Assembly: GCF_030936135.1 (NCBI RefSeq)
Contig: NC_082600.1
Coordinates: 5,832,821-5,896,820, forward strand
From: Gavia stellata
Lineage: Eukaryota > Chordata > Aves > Gaviiformes > Gaviidae
DNA length: 64,000 bases
Reading direction: 5' to 3'
Part shown: positions 13,101 to 28,100 of the stretch, piece after piece
How the letters are laid out: each line of letters begins with the position of its first letter
How positions within the stretch are numbered: the first letter of the stretch is position 1
Program-made: the position numbers and the translations under genes
The notes under the pieces: model-generated
What the model was told of the DNA's origin: nothing
The model's database searches: none
The model's input: the letters and a program-made list of their open reading frames with translations, nothing else

Positions 13101-16100
13101 CTCCATACATTCTGTCCCATTGTACTTTCAAAACACTAATGAGAGCTTTCTATCTCATCCAGGCCCACAAATCCTCTCATCCTCATCCGCTATCTCAGCA
13201 GTCCTGATATAGTCAAGCATGCTCCAACACATTACCATGCAAAAAACAACCCTTAAAGTCAGTCACTACAATCAATTTAATTTTCCCCAAGAAAATTAAA
13301 TTTTCATCTTTGTTTTTTAAGTCATTCAATTACTCTGCTGCTGCTGTTCTCTCCAAATCGCTTTTCATTCCTGTCACACTGAACCCAGTAGCTCTTTGAA
13401 AGGTGCAGTAGTCTTATCACCTCTGCTTCACACAAGTTTTAATTCTTCCTTTCCCACTTCTCACTACTCCTTTATTAGAGTTTCTCTACCCTGAGGATAA
13501 TGAAGTCTTGTTTTACCTTTCTCTAAGTCCATTGCATCTTCTGGGCTCATTAAGAGCTTTCTCACTGACATTGCTATGGTCTTTTCCCCTTCCTAGGTCT
13601 TGGGAGGGGACCACAAGACCTGGGCAGGTGAAAAAAAATGTATGCTTTTAGATACACACATATACATGCTTTAGGTACCTTAATTTTGCTTCAGTCCTTT
13701 TGTGGATCTGGATCCTAAGTTGAAACATAGGTTTAACTGGTATTTTTCATTTCCCATGAGCGTATAAATACCATGCATCACCCTTCACATGTACTGAGAG
13801 CAATATACTTTTTAGCAGAAGTTAACATGAAGTGATAGCAAATTATAAAAAGCTGTAGGTCATTTTAGAAGCCTGCTCTTTTGCAGTTCATCACTGTACA
13901 TCTGACATGGCAAATACTATTTTTCTCCCCTTACCCCCTCCCTTCCATTTTAAAACTACAAAACTTCACAGAAGAAACTCACCCTCCAGTGCCAATGGAC
14001 CTCTTCTGGTGATTTTTGGAATCATAATAGCGTTGCAGAATCATAGCACTCCTACTTTTCAAATAACCAATTTCCACCTCAATGTAATTCTCCAAGTAGG
14101 AAATGAAAATGGATTTGATAAGCTTAGACAAGAAAGTCTGCTTATCAGTACCCAAGTTAAATTCCATCAATTTGCTTGACAGATTAGTAGTTCTTTATGC
14201 AAAAGAAACAAAGAAGGGGAGAGGAGGAAAAGGTTGAATTTGTATGAATTACAGCATTACATGTTTGTAAAGTACACAGCACAACAGAATCCTGATTGCG
14301 ATTAAGACTTCTAGCAGCTTTACATTTAAGTAAAGAATTTTGCATAATTCATGTTTAATTACATACAGTACAACTGAAACCAAGTAAGTTGCCAGTGAGA
14401 TGCGGAGGACTGGCTTTTGCACAGTTTTAAAATTACTCTCAAAGATCACTATACTAAATGCTTCCCATTAAAAATAATAATGGCGATTTTAAATTTTCTT
14501 TAGGAAAGCAACCATTATAAAGGATAATGGCCATAAAAAATTTTCAATTTTCATGAGAAGTTTACATTTTTGGCTTCTCTTCCTGCATCTTGATAATAAA
14601 TCAATCTATTACAAGAGAATATCTACAACAATAATTTCATCATCAATATATAAATACCTTGTATATAGATCATAGAGATTCTTAAGATACTGTTCTGCAT
14701 CTGATTTCCTGTGTTCTTCTAGCTGGTCCTTTACATAACTCTGCAAAATTTGGGTACATCTGTTAGAAGAATAACTATCAGCCACAGGTGCTACTCACTA
14801 CTTGCTAGATTATGGGTAGTTTACTGCAAAGTGTAAGTCTTTCTTAAGATAATTCATATATTCTTTGTTTTTAAATCTCTAATTTACAGATCCTGCATTA
14901 TCTACAGACAGAGTTAAATGCATCTTTTAGAAGAAAATTATTTAATAATACAAAGCAGTAGTGTGTGAAGCAAAGACAAAAGACAGATTGCTTTGAAAAC
15001 ATGCTTGACCAACAAACACAAAATCCCCTCTTTTTAAGACTCAAAAGCACTGGAGGCCTAGGGGCATTTCTGCAGTTGACAGTAAGCAAAGGAGATGCTT
15101 ACATATTTGCTTATCATAATACATACACAAAGCAGATACAAGCTTAGAGCCTTCTTGTCATTGAATATTTGAATAAAAAATATTATTTGCCATAACATAG
15201 TAAGTCAAAACTGACAAGCACATTCGGGGTTGAAAGACAAACTCAATCTCTACACTATAAGGAGAATAACATCTACAAGGAAATTGCTTTTTGCAACGAA
15301 TAGTCATGTTGTTGACTTTACACACTTAAGTGAGTGTACTCACAGGACGGAAAACTTACTATTTTCAACTATTCCAGACTTCCATATAAATCTTGCATTA
15401 GCTGTGCGACAATATTCACAACATAAATTATTTTCACCTATTCCATGTTAACCTCACACATGAAACCCAATTCCAGGAAGGACCAGATTAAAGATACATA
15501 TTAAATGTGAAACTTCTTTTCCTGACATATTCTTGGTACGGGACATACAGAAGAAATCAAATATGCGTATGACATCTTATGAATTACTCAGTGAACATAC
15601 CGATTCCCTTCTAATGTTACATACTGAATTTGAGTATTTTTAGTCACACTGCATTCGGAGCACAAGCAGCTTTATTTGATACAGGCTTCATTATCTGTCT
15701 GAATTGTTACAGAGCAATCAGCTGTGATTCTACATCCTTATACAAGATCACAAATATTTTAAGTTCTCATTAATTGTTATTACTGGATACAATATTTTTG
15801 GATGAAAAGTTTCCTCAATGAACTTCAACATCTTAAAGTTTGAAATACCTGAAGTTTAACTTCAAAGATATTTTGAATGAGTTTGGCTAGCACAGTTTCT
15901 GGATTGCTAAAGACTTCTCCAACTTGCTTATTCACTCGCTGGCAGAGAATGGCTGCATCTTCAAAGACATCATTCCTCAGGAATGCACCCTAGGGTTTTA
16001 GAAACACATTTCATAATATATTTACCACCACCTATACGACTAAATAAATCAACACCCAAAGAGATACATGTAAAACAAAATGCATTACCTCTTGACACTG

Positions 16101-19100
16101 TTTTATGTACACATCAACGCAATGAGAATAGCCCTATGGAAAAAGCAAAACAACTCAATGTTAAAGCAGGTTCTCCATGCTTTCAGTATAGAATGAAATC
16201 AAGGGAATACAACCCCTGTGAAAGTTAATTGCCAAAAAAAAAAGTAGATTCATCAAAAGCATAGACTCTTTCAAACCCATTTTTGTCACAATCCTAACAT
16301 AACTTCACTTATCACCACCCTACGCGGATATACACCACAGGTTTCAACACTCTCTCAAGCATGGAAGTCAGTTCACACACATACAAGAAAAGATGATCTT
16401 AGAATGGTCTCTACTGACACTGCCTCCAATCCCCCCCATCATCTGCCTCCTTTATGCCCCTGCGTTTGATTTCAGATGGAACATACCAGTATTTTTAAAG
16501 TCACATGTGTTATGATATGGTGGTTTGGCCCATGCAAATATGTTTACTTAAAATAGGCACTTATTGTACCGTGGGTTGTTTTATTTATGTATTTAAATTT
16601 AAACCCTCAGTTTTTACCTTAAAATGAAGCAAAACTGCTGCTACTTCTCTCATTCTGGAGATTTCACCTCTCCGCTGTGCACTGGTAAACTCTTGAATTA
16701 GCTGGCACTCTAAATCATGGTACTTACCTGGAGAGCAAAGGGGATAACAACAAAAATCCATCAAGCTACGTAATACAAGAACCAACAAAAACTGTAATAC
16801 TGACAGTATTGCATACGTCTTTAATCATCTTTAACAATTCAAATATAGGAATATGGATTGAACTGGATAGATAACTTACTTGCTATCTTTGATTTTACTT
16901 CAGAAAACCTGTTAACAACAAAAACCACCATTATTAAAAATGCAAATCCACATCACAAGAGAAATCACAGGCATCCTAGATCATGAGTAACAGGCACTCT
17001 ACTTAAAAATGAAAACACATAACACAAAGACGACAGAAAAGTTACACGCTTTATATCCATAAAAACCTACAAGCATCTAATTCAAATCTAGCATTAAGTC
17101 AGCACAGCAAAATTATCCCATTAAAAGTCTGTTAAGCAGTTTAGGATGTGTATGTAAAGATGATCCTACAACATGAGCGCGCTAACACAAATTTGAGAAT
17201 GGAGGAGAGAGAAATAAGCACACAATCCATCTCAGAAGCTACATGAATCACTAAGTAAAGCACCAAAAAAGTAGACAAGGGAAACATCAGAAAGTTACAG
17301 CTACGTGAAAATTTATTTATTTTTAAAGATGCTTAGATAGAATTTTACCTGTCAAAAGGCAGTTCCTGTGCAATTAAATGCAGTTTCTGAATAATATCAG
17401 CTGCTTCTTTAATCTGTTAAGAGTAAAACATGACAGAATTATTAAAGGTCTGATTGTGGGCTATTCCTTTCTTCCCCCTCCACTGTCCAATTTTCATCCA
17501 TGTAGTTCCTATTTCTAAAGCTGATTAAGTTGATATACCTATGGAAGAGATCACCCCCTTAAAGTTCCTGTATGTATTTTCATCATGCTTATGGTATTTT
17601 ATTTTAACATAAAATTATATACGTCAAAACATGATAAAGAGTCTTTTATTATAAGTTCACATTAGGCATGTCTGTGTAGGTGTCCGAGCTACGTGGACAA
17701 ATAGCTCATCACTGCACTATGCCAACATAGCTATACAGCTTGCAGACCAAAGATTCCTCAGGGCTGATTAGATCACAATGTGGCTACAGCAATCTCATGA
17801 AAATTTGCACACTTCCATTTGGGAATAAAACATATAACCGTAACACAGAGCTGGCTGAACTGCAACATTATACTTTATAAGGCATTAGGATAAAAGTCTT
17901 ACTGAATCACACCCAACCAGAAGACATCTCTGATGAACTCAGAAGTGAAACGACTAGCAACTCTTTCAGACATGTCAGGAAAAGCACTGGGGAATTCTTT
18001 GCAATTGATGAAATTAGGTGTACAGCTGTATCCAAAAAAGCCATGACAATGCTTGGCATGGAGTGGGGAGGAAGGGGAAAAAGAGGATCAAAGCAGAGCA
18101 TAGCTGGAGTACCTCACATTCACCCAAGAAAGGAGAAATGGAAGCTGTATTAGAAATTATAAACTCTGAGGTCCAAAGCAAAGATCAAGATGAAAGTTAG
18201 TTAATCATGCATCTACAAAATATGAATAGTCGCATGAATACAAAAGCTAACAGAAAAAGTTAACGCAGCATGCAAGTTCCTGCTCTGTCCTGGACAGCAA
18301 AACCTTTTATCATGTATTCTTCCACGATCAATCAGCATGGGAAGTGCACCTAGTTAGCATTTAGCGACTGTTTCACTAGGCTGACTAAAACTATAGGAAA
18401 CACCTATTTGAAAATGCGGGGAGCGCAGCTAGTTGCAACTGAAGTTCAGTGGATTTAAGCACACAGTGTTGACTGGCCCAAACCAGGCACAGCTCTGGGA
18501 TGGTTTTACAGGCTTTATTATGCTGTCTTGGTGACTGGAAGGCACCTTGAAGGGAGAGATGAAAGCTCCAGCCACTACATTCAAGCAAAACCTTTGTGAG
18601 TTGACACAAGGGAGAACATGGAAAACATGCAGTTTATCTTGTTCTTCCTGTTAGTCATGTTCCAGGGAACTGGACTGAGAGGAAAGGAAGTAATGAAATC
18701 CTATTCTCCCACCACTTAGATCAGGTTGGAATTAAAACTTTTCAAGAATAGAACAAGACACACAGGTAAGAATACAGAGCACAGGCACCACGCTAGGTTG
18801 GTTGTTCAGCAAAAAAAATGGGCTCTCATAAAGTATATCCATTCTGCTTATTAAGAGCAGCTTATGTTTTGAACTGTCAGCTTCCAATAGCCTCTGAAGG
18901 CAAAAGCAGCTACGCTCCTCAAATAAATCCAATGAAACAGCAGTTATTCCTATTAGCTTACCTTAATACCTACCTAACAATCATGATCAATACTGATGTC
19001 ATTAGAATAGTTATATATTAGCAGTTATTCACTGATGTTACAAAAAAAAAAAGAACAAAACACCCCACAAATGCAACATTTTCTTTGTCTCCTCTTCACA

Positions 19101-22100
19101 CAATAGCTGTTAACTAACTTAAATTTTACTGAATTCAGTGCTTTTTCCTATGCACAACAGAAGCCATGACAAATCAATTCTCCATGGTTTCTGCTTAAAT
19201 CTGGACATATTTAATTTTTAATGGAATCAGGCTTCCGTAAACTATTAAATCAAAATAAATATAGATTCTGTAAAATACAACTTAAAGGCTATAACGTATC
19301 TAGAAAAAAATCTGAAGAATCGTGGCCAAACAATGGTAAGAAAGAATTTTAACACAAATTATTTTTATGAACAAGTTAAAAGGCATAATGGAATAATGTT
19401 GAGTACAGAACACAAATGGAGAAAAGGATGTAAGAATAATAGTAAACACTTTAAACACAGGATAATGCTATTGCATGATAAACAAGTGGGCTGCTAGATC
19501 ATTTTGATTAATTGTTTTAACTGGAGTGATTTGCTCACTTCAAGACTTCAGTACAGGAGAGGGACTGGTTAGCTGGCAGTGCCTGGGAAATTATAAGGAT
19601 TCAGAGGATGAAGACACACAATACGTAACATGGGACAAGACAGCAAGAAAAAACCTTCACAGAGATGACAAGTTAGAAATTGCTCAGTACAGCTATGAGG
19701 AAGTAATGTGGGAAGCAACAACTTGAGTGTAAGGGAAAAAAGGAATCCAACAGATTTTAAGAGCAGACACTACTGAGAAAAATATGAATTCCCTAGGAAA
19801 TAACCGCATTATAATTCTTTTCTTGCCTCTCCTTTCACAGTATTCCCTGCCCTCGACGTCTCAAAGGAAAAAAAACACACTTGTGAGGGATGGCACAGCA
19901 CAAAAAAAATCATAACATCCTCCAAAACACTATCTAAAACCCACATCAGTCTGAAGATCAGAAGACACTGACGAAGCATGAAGGTTTTACATTTAAGAAT
20001 ATTTGTTACTATCTCATACTTTAAAACTATTTTTAGTTCAAAGCTGCATTAAGATGTGATAGCACATGTCTAGGCAGGTTCTTTTATAAACACTACTACT
20101 TACTCTTTAAAGTAGGAGGCAAAAAGTTACAGAACAGTACTAACCCACCTTGACTGAAATTAGTCTCAGTAAGATAACTTGCATCCAGAAAATCTTGTTT
20201 GTGTTCCCACACACTTCCTCTGCAGACTGGCACAAGACTTCTAGCCTTTACTACATTTGTCTTCTTCCAGATTTGCTGAATATCTTATTATTCTTCAGGG
20301 TGTATAAAGATTGATTTGTTTACCAATTTCCAGGTTTACCCTATATATCTACCAGTTTTTTCAGATCCTCCAACAGAAAGTTATTAAGTAACTTTAAGTT
20401 ATAAGTGAAAGTTGAATTCTATATAAGACTCTTCAGCAGACAACAGATAATCCTCTTTCACTTATGCGTTGTTATTTACCATGCTGCCATTAAATATTTT
20501 TAAAACGCATGTTTTATTTCTACTTAGAAAAAAAAAAAAAAAGAAAAACTTATGCAGATCTGGAAAAGGCTGTCCATAGAAGAACTTTTGTTATGTTGAA
20601 ACCTTACTGTTTTCCTTGGAAGTCAGAAGTTTTTATGTGCTCTGTCTTTGATTAGGGTAAACTATCAACTGGTAATTACCACATATCCACAGACCATGAA
20701 TCAAAAGTCACTATGCAACTGATTTCTTGGTAATACAACTATATGAAATTATTAGGTTTTCATTTCCCTGAGAGATACCTTCAGCTCAGTAGAGAGGGAA
20801 TGACTATTAACGTATTCTTGGGTCCTTTATGAGCTGCATTTCAAGCACATTTTTTGCTGAGTGTATGACTACAATCATACGACTGCACAGAATGTAAGGA
20901 GGAAGATTCTTCAGGACACACTTCAAAAAATAAAAGCCAAACCAACAACTTCACTTATCTTTCAAACTGCATAGGGAAATCTAATATATGCTCTTTTGCT
21001 TAAACTTTTGTAAGCTTTTCCTTCAGTTTATTTCTATTAGCCACACCATTCAGATTATATTTGCTTCATGAACATACTCTTGAAGCATAAGAAAAAACAA
21101 AACGCTTCAACATTTCTTTGAAGTTTTCCTGCCTGGTTCCTCTAAATTCAGAGGGTGGAGACATAACCACAGGACTATACAAAGCCGAAAGGCATGCTGT
21201 GACAAAAAGGTATCCAAGGCCAGTGGACTGACCCAACAGAGTAAAGCTTCACAAAGAAGTTGTATTCAGAAACATTCTGCATTACAGGATGGATCTGAGG
21301 CAAGGGGTTCAAAGGAAACGGGCAGATATTGTATGCACTCTAAAGTTGCCCTCCCAGCATTTCTCAAATCTCTGATAATTTCATAAAATGAAAAATGCCA
21401 ACATTGCCACATTAAGCATCGCTGAATACAAATGCTTTATCAGCAATCTGCAGCCTAGTGTTGTTAATTTACATTTCAGAACAATGAAACTTTAACAAGT
21501 CAGTCACTCACTGGTTTGAAGTCTGACCGTGGTAAGTCATGGTAGCAGCTTGTAATTAGGGCAGTACTGCTTATTGCTTTGAACTGCTTTCATCCTGCTG
21601 ACAGCTCTTACCTTTTCAGAGTTTGTAAAAACATCAGACTTCAGCTCTCCATCCAGAAACTCATTAAAGTATTTCATCAGCTTCTGAGCCTCCACAGCCC
21701 GTTGCCGTGGCGTGTTTACCCCCTCCAGTTGGTCGCCAAGGTGACAGACCTTAGTTGCTACATAGCTGATGTGCTCATCTAGTTCTTGGAAATGTTGGAA
21801 GGCAACCTGGGAGAACATAGACACAGACACAAAACTCATGATTTCCGTTTACGGTACTTCAGGAAACACTAGATTTACTTCAGTAAGAAGCATAGTGAAT
21901 GCAGGCATCAGCTTCCCAGGTGCTGTATCTCAGAAGTACAAACTACTCAGAACCACTAATTAAATACACGCAACTGCTTAAAATTTAGTGTCTTCCTTTA
22001 AACTATCGTGAAGACAGTACTTTTATAATAGCTAACACTCATTAATGGAACATGCAGATAAGCCCCCTTTGACAAGGGAAACTGTTTTCCATCAAACCCT

Positions 22101-25100
22101 CTTTATTTTTATCTCAAACAATAGCACGCTGTACCAAGAGCACGTGATGCTTTTAAAATTTGCACAGCTTAGCACTGACTATACTCTTTGGATTTTACCT
22201 GGTTGCTTTTCTGCAGCTCTTGTACTTTCTTGGCAAATTCCTTTGCTTCCTTCTGGCATTGCTGTTCTAGTTTCTCCACCTTTCTCTGAATCCTTTCGTC
22301 CATTACCTGTAATTCTTGGATATGATTTACAAATTCTTCCAATAATCTGATTTAAAATAAAATACAGGAAAGCAGACTTTAGTTTGAAAGACATTGTCTT
22401 CTGCAGAGAGATTAAAAAAAAACCTCAAAAAAAGGAACTTGCCTACAAGGCTGATACAATCATGTCTAACTTACAAATGCTATTTTGTTTTAAACTATAC
22501 TACCCTGGTTGTGTAGAACTCTATGCCTACATAAAAGCTATATGATCACATACAAGGTAGGCCAGGGGAGAGGGGAATATTCAAGAATGTGGCTCTGCAA
22601 CAGGTACAAAACTCCCTATATCCTCATATTCCCTAAATAAGTCTCTCAAGGACAAAGAGAGCTTAGGCCACTACATCCCTTCAATGTAAGGGCTATAAGA
22701 GGAAAATATTTTCTACTGTACATGTTACTGTAAACTTGTAAACCAGCATCCTATTAAAAGGCAATGAATACAATAGTCCCACGATGTTGCTTTGGTTATA
22801 ATCACGTTGCTTCCTGACTTCACTTCTTTTCTTCCTATATCACATACCATTTTAAGGTTTTTTCCTGCCCTTTCCCATCACTTTGTTTTTTCTTTCAGAC
22901 TCACACTTTACTCCTCCCAAACACATCCTTAATTTCCTCTATTCTTTTTCATTCCACTCTCAATGTCTCTCTTTCTCATTCCTGTTTTTGTCCATTCTGT
23001 CCCATTCCAGTCATCTTTTCAGCTTATACTTTTCTAAACATCCCAGCCACTGATGCTCAGGGAATGGATTATTCCCAAATCCTCCATAGCCATAAACCTC
23101 ATGCTAATAACTGAAAACATACGAAAGATTTGAGAACTCTGCTGTCCAGGTGTAATGTCAAAGCAGAAGAGGAGAGGAAAAGGGAATCCCTTCCAGGGAG
23201 CTATTTCTAGACTACTCAGGAATCTGCATTTTCACATATACTCTGTTCAGAAGGTATACTGTGAATGTGAAGCCCTTCCAACCTGCAGTGCTGCTGAAAG
23301 GCAGAATGAGCCTGCTGCTCCTCTCCTGGCTCCCCATGCACAAGTTCAAGACTCTCAGCAACCAGAAGGGAAAAGAAGAACATATTATTCTACCCTCACA
23401 CAACTCCTTCCCAGTAACAACTACAGTACCTCTCTTGGCCAACATCTAGAGCTTTCTCCGAGCAACACTTAAATGATACTAATGTGATTCTCTTTAGTTG
23501 GATGGAGGGTCACCGAATTTTCAGTTTTAACTTCTGTTGCTACAATGACTGGCTTTTACCCTGCTGCTTGGAGCATGTGAACTGCCTTTTTGCTCACTGT
23601 GTTGGTCTAAAAAGCTATTTCAAGTGGTATCTTTGCAACAGTAAGTGACTTAAAGGCACAACTTATAAAGAAAACTGGATTGGGACAGATGTTTATGACT
23701 TCTTTCCTCTACTTCCTGCTTGCCAGAAGCCCAAGAGTAAGCAAGTTGCATTAGATTCCACAGAAAATCACAAGGAACAGACTTAAGTTTACAGAAGTAT
23801 TTTAAAAATATAATGTAAACGATAGTAAGTGACACAAAGCATACTTTCAAACAAAAGCCTAGAGAAGTGCAGATAGTTTCTGTTCATTTTAACAAGCTGA
23901 TTCAGTTCATTTTGGGGTTTGTTTTTTAAACAGGTATTGTGCCAACTCAGCACTTATTCAGCAATAGCATTCCATATAGTGAGAGAGAAAACATTGCTCA
24001 AGTAGAAGAGGTAGCTGCCGGTCAGGTTTCTCAGAATAGAAATAAAGAATCCAACATTCTTTCTACCAAACAAAAGCATCATCTTCTAAAAACAGAAAAG
24101 AAAAAACATACACTAAAAGGTCTGTTTCTTTTTGATATTAATTTTGGCTCCTTGCCCAATACTAGAAGATCCCACAAGAAAAATATTTACTGTTGCAGGA
24201 TTCTCCCACTTGTCCTGAAAAATATGAAAGCACTTCACAGAAGTTAACACAAGCAAACCAGCAGAAATACAGAAGATGGGTTAAACTGAGTTGGTATTGG
24301 TACAACCCATTAACTACCCTAAAGCATATACTAGGCACAACTGTGGGGAAAGAGCTACAGGAAGCAATGTTGTGTATTTCCAGGCTTCTTCCTGCTTAAC
24401 TCACATCTGAAGCTCTGCATAGAATACAGGCCCCAGATTCAATGTCAAGGGTTCAAGCATCTTGGTAGAATTCCAATATCCTTCCTCTTCTCGCATGCCT
24501 CCAAAGAGCCAGACTGCTCCAGAAGGAATGTCCTTTGACCATGCTAATGAAGCTTTTTGTATTTGCTTTTGAATAACAGCTTGGCTATGAAGTTAGTAAT
24601 TCCTGAACTTCTTAAGAGTTCTAGTTCAGATAACTAGAAACAATCCCAATCTGGAAAAAGATCATGTGGATGAGAAGTCACTAAAGAACAGCTATTGCAC
24701 TTTGAATTTGTACCACCATAATCTAAATTAACATTCATGGACCTAAACTTTTTCTTGACCCTGCTAGCTCAACAGCGTTCCAGTAAACATAACAGGAAGA
24801 AGGTCAAGCTCATCTCCCAAGTTATAATCACATCAAAACCAAAACCTCTTAAGTTAGTTACATGTCTAGAAAGACTATCAATACTAGCACAAAAGCTAAA
24901 AAGTAGGACTATTTGAAAGAGTCACTCTTTTCAAAGGAAAAGATCTAGAGGTTTGGAGTACAGAAGCTTAGATGTTGAACGCTGCTGTACAAAACTGTGC
25001 ATCTGAGTTACCAACGCGCCACCCGATGCTAGCCCAGCAACAGAGAGCTGGCTTCTTAGGGTGAGGTTTCTCAGAGCCAAGCCAGCTCACCACAAACAAG

Positions 25101-28100
25101 AGAAGGTCCTGCACCACCTCCTCCTCCTTCCCCACTTCCCCTAACCCGGCCTTGCTCCTTCCACACCCACATTGGTCCTCACCAACAGCCCACAGAAACA
25201 CCACCTCTTCCCTTTGCACCTGCTCCCAGGCTTTTCCAGTCACCCAAAACCGCTAACCCAGCTAGAAAAGAAGCTGATTTTTTCCTTCTTCCCAAGTTAG
25301 TTTTCTGGCATTTTAGTCAGATTAGCTTGTCATGAGCTCACGATGAGCCATCACAGTGTGCAACTAAGAGCAAGGAAGGGGGAGCACAAGCCCATCTCCA
25401 TTGAGCAGCAGCAAGCTGCTCACTGGATTCAGACTATACCACACAAATTCATTTCAAAATAATCTAAGCCGACATCACCATGGTCCTGCCTTTCTTCCCA
25501 CCCTACCTGTTTGTGCCTTTTATTTGCACCAGGACTGTAAACTACTGGGTCTTACAACAGGGCCAGCTCAGGGAGCTAAACTAGCAAGAAAGTCATTAAA
25601 TTAACTTAACTATCATAGCAGTGAAGCCTCATATTATGCTTTAATCTGGCAACTCTAGTGCTTTGGAACATTCATGTCTGACAAGGACAAACAACATCAA
25701 TTCTCCTTCATTCAAAAGGTCTAAATCAGGAAGTGACTTTCTCTACTCTTGTTACTGAATAATTGGTTCTGAATAATTGGCTCATGGTCACAAATTCTAG
25801 CAATTCTCCCAAATGAAAACCTCCTTGGACACAAACCAACACTACATACAGGCTTTTTGTTATATGTGTAATAAACCAGTACAATTAGAGATACATTCAC
25901 TTTGACCATTATGCAATTTTATTTTACCTTTTCGGATCAAAAGCTTCTCCACCTCTGGAACCTCCTCCAGGTGTTCTCCATGCCAGGCGTTCAATGTATT
26001 CATCTGCCACAAAAGGCTCCTAGCCACAGAATAAAAACTCCTTACAATGTGCCACAGCAGGTTGTTCCTTAAGCAGCTGCTCACACATCATTTTGAAAGC
26101 ATTTAGAAGCTTTACTACAATCAAGAGCAAGCACAGTGTTGACAATTACCCTGTCACCTCTTATGTTTACATATTCAATATAGAGAACACCGTTCTTAAT
26201 ATGGTGGGTTTGAACATCTAGTCTACAGATTGCCAGACTACTAGCAAAGAATTTGCTGCAGGTCTGTGAAGTGTTGGCTCTAAATTACCTGTCCGTATTT
26301 CCAGGTGAGCTTATGGCTCATCATTACAAAGTGTCTGAACCATACAGCAGCTACACTGATTTGAGGTGTTACATCATGAGACCCAGCTGTCAGCTGTGCA
26401 GCAAATCAGATAGGAGAACTGATCTGCCTAAAAAATTACATGGCAAAGTAAGTTTTCTTTGCAGTTGCTCAACTCTCTGATGCAGTTCACAACATGGCAT
26501 CACAAGCAGAACTGACCAAGGCACTGCCCCGTGGCAAAAACAGTGCGAGGTTGCCACTGGACACTACGCAACGTCAAACTGCAGCTGCAGAAACAAAGCA
26601 GCTAAAAAGGAGAAAAAAAAAAAAAACAAAGCAAGCATAAAAACAGATAATGGACTTGACTTCCCCAAGAAGGAAAACCAGGGCATGAGTGATGCTAAAA
26701 ACACAAGGTTACTCAAGCTTCTTCCACAGTATTTGCTGTATCTTCCATAAAAATACCACGCAATGGTGAAAAGTTAAGATTTTTTTCTCCACCCAACAAT
26801 GTTTTCTGAAGGCAGAGACCTCATTGTAAAGCCAAGACTTCCTATTTCAGTTGGCCTAATACTTAAACCAGCTCAAACATTTCTTCCCGTAGTTAATATT
26901 AAATACTCAAAACACAGTCCAACACCTATCCTTTAAAAACTAGTATTCATCACCTCAGCTTCATTGGTAAGCTAGCAGCATTGTTTAGGTGCTAACACCA
27001 GCACATCTAAGATCAGTAAGCAAAGTATTCTCACAACCACCAGGATTTCATGGAAGGCTTTTAAGTTACATGTAGCAATGGTTTTAAAACCGTGAAAAAC
27101 AACCCAACACAGAGCTGGGAGTGGCTCTAGTTAATAGTGGTACTTACCCCAACTCATTTCTGATAATGAAACATGTGAACATGTCACCACTGCTTTAGAT
27201 AAAGCTAGGTTTAGGAAAATAAAAATAATAAAAAATATACAGACCTCCGCAGGTCTCAAATTGGTGTCTGTATCAATAGGTCTAAAACCTTGTCAGAAGT
27301 AATAGGGAGGGAAAAACCAGCATTATAGTGTCATTTTAATAACTAAAAACAGGGGTTGGAAAGCAAATACTGCCAGTTCAAGGTTTGTCATTCCTCAGAA
27401 ACACATTATGCCCTATCTAGCCAGGCCCAGCTATTAAACAGAAAGATAAAAGTTTTTTAAATATACTCTGCAACATGATGAATCCTGCTAGACAGGACAG
27501 AAGTTTCACCCTTTCAACAGGTCACCCAGTAACTCCTAATTCAAGGACTGCCTAGACTAACTGTGTTTTGCTCAGCCTCCTTAGTTAAGCTTAAAAAAAT
27601 AACTGGATGATACCATACACAATTTCTTTACAAGTCCCCCATCTCTTTAACCCAGTTCTTTCTGATACACGACATTAAGTTTCTTCTACGTGAATCCTTT
27701 TCATCAAAAGTTATAATGCAGTGTTTTCATACCAAGTGTAAATTCTCTCCTTATGTCATCTTTACATCTAAATGTTTGGGAACATTTTTTCAATTTTAAT
27801 TATAGGTGAAATGAGCCGTTCAATACAGTAACATTCCCTTCAGGGGAGTCCTCCAGCTTCCTAATTACCTTACGGCTCTTCGCAGCACTTCGCCTTTATA
27901 CAAAAATCACAACCACAATCTTTCCTCTGAAGATCCCGTAATTCAGCTGGAGTACCACTCCAGTTACGAGGGTACCAATGCCTAGTACAGCACTATGGAA
28001 GAGCCCTATATAAAGGGTGCGCTGTTTACTGATGCTCTGTGTGTGTATATAACATTTTCTACATTTCTCCCTTCCTTCAGACATTCACACTAAAAGATAA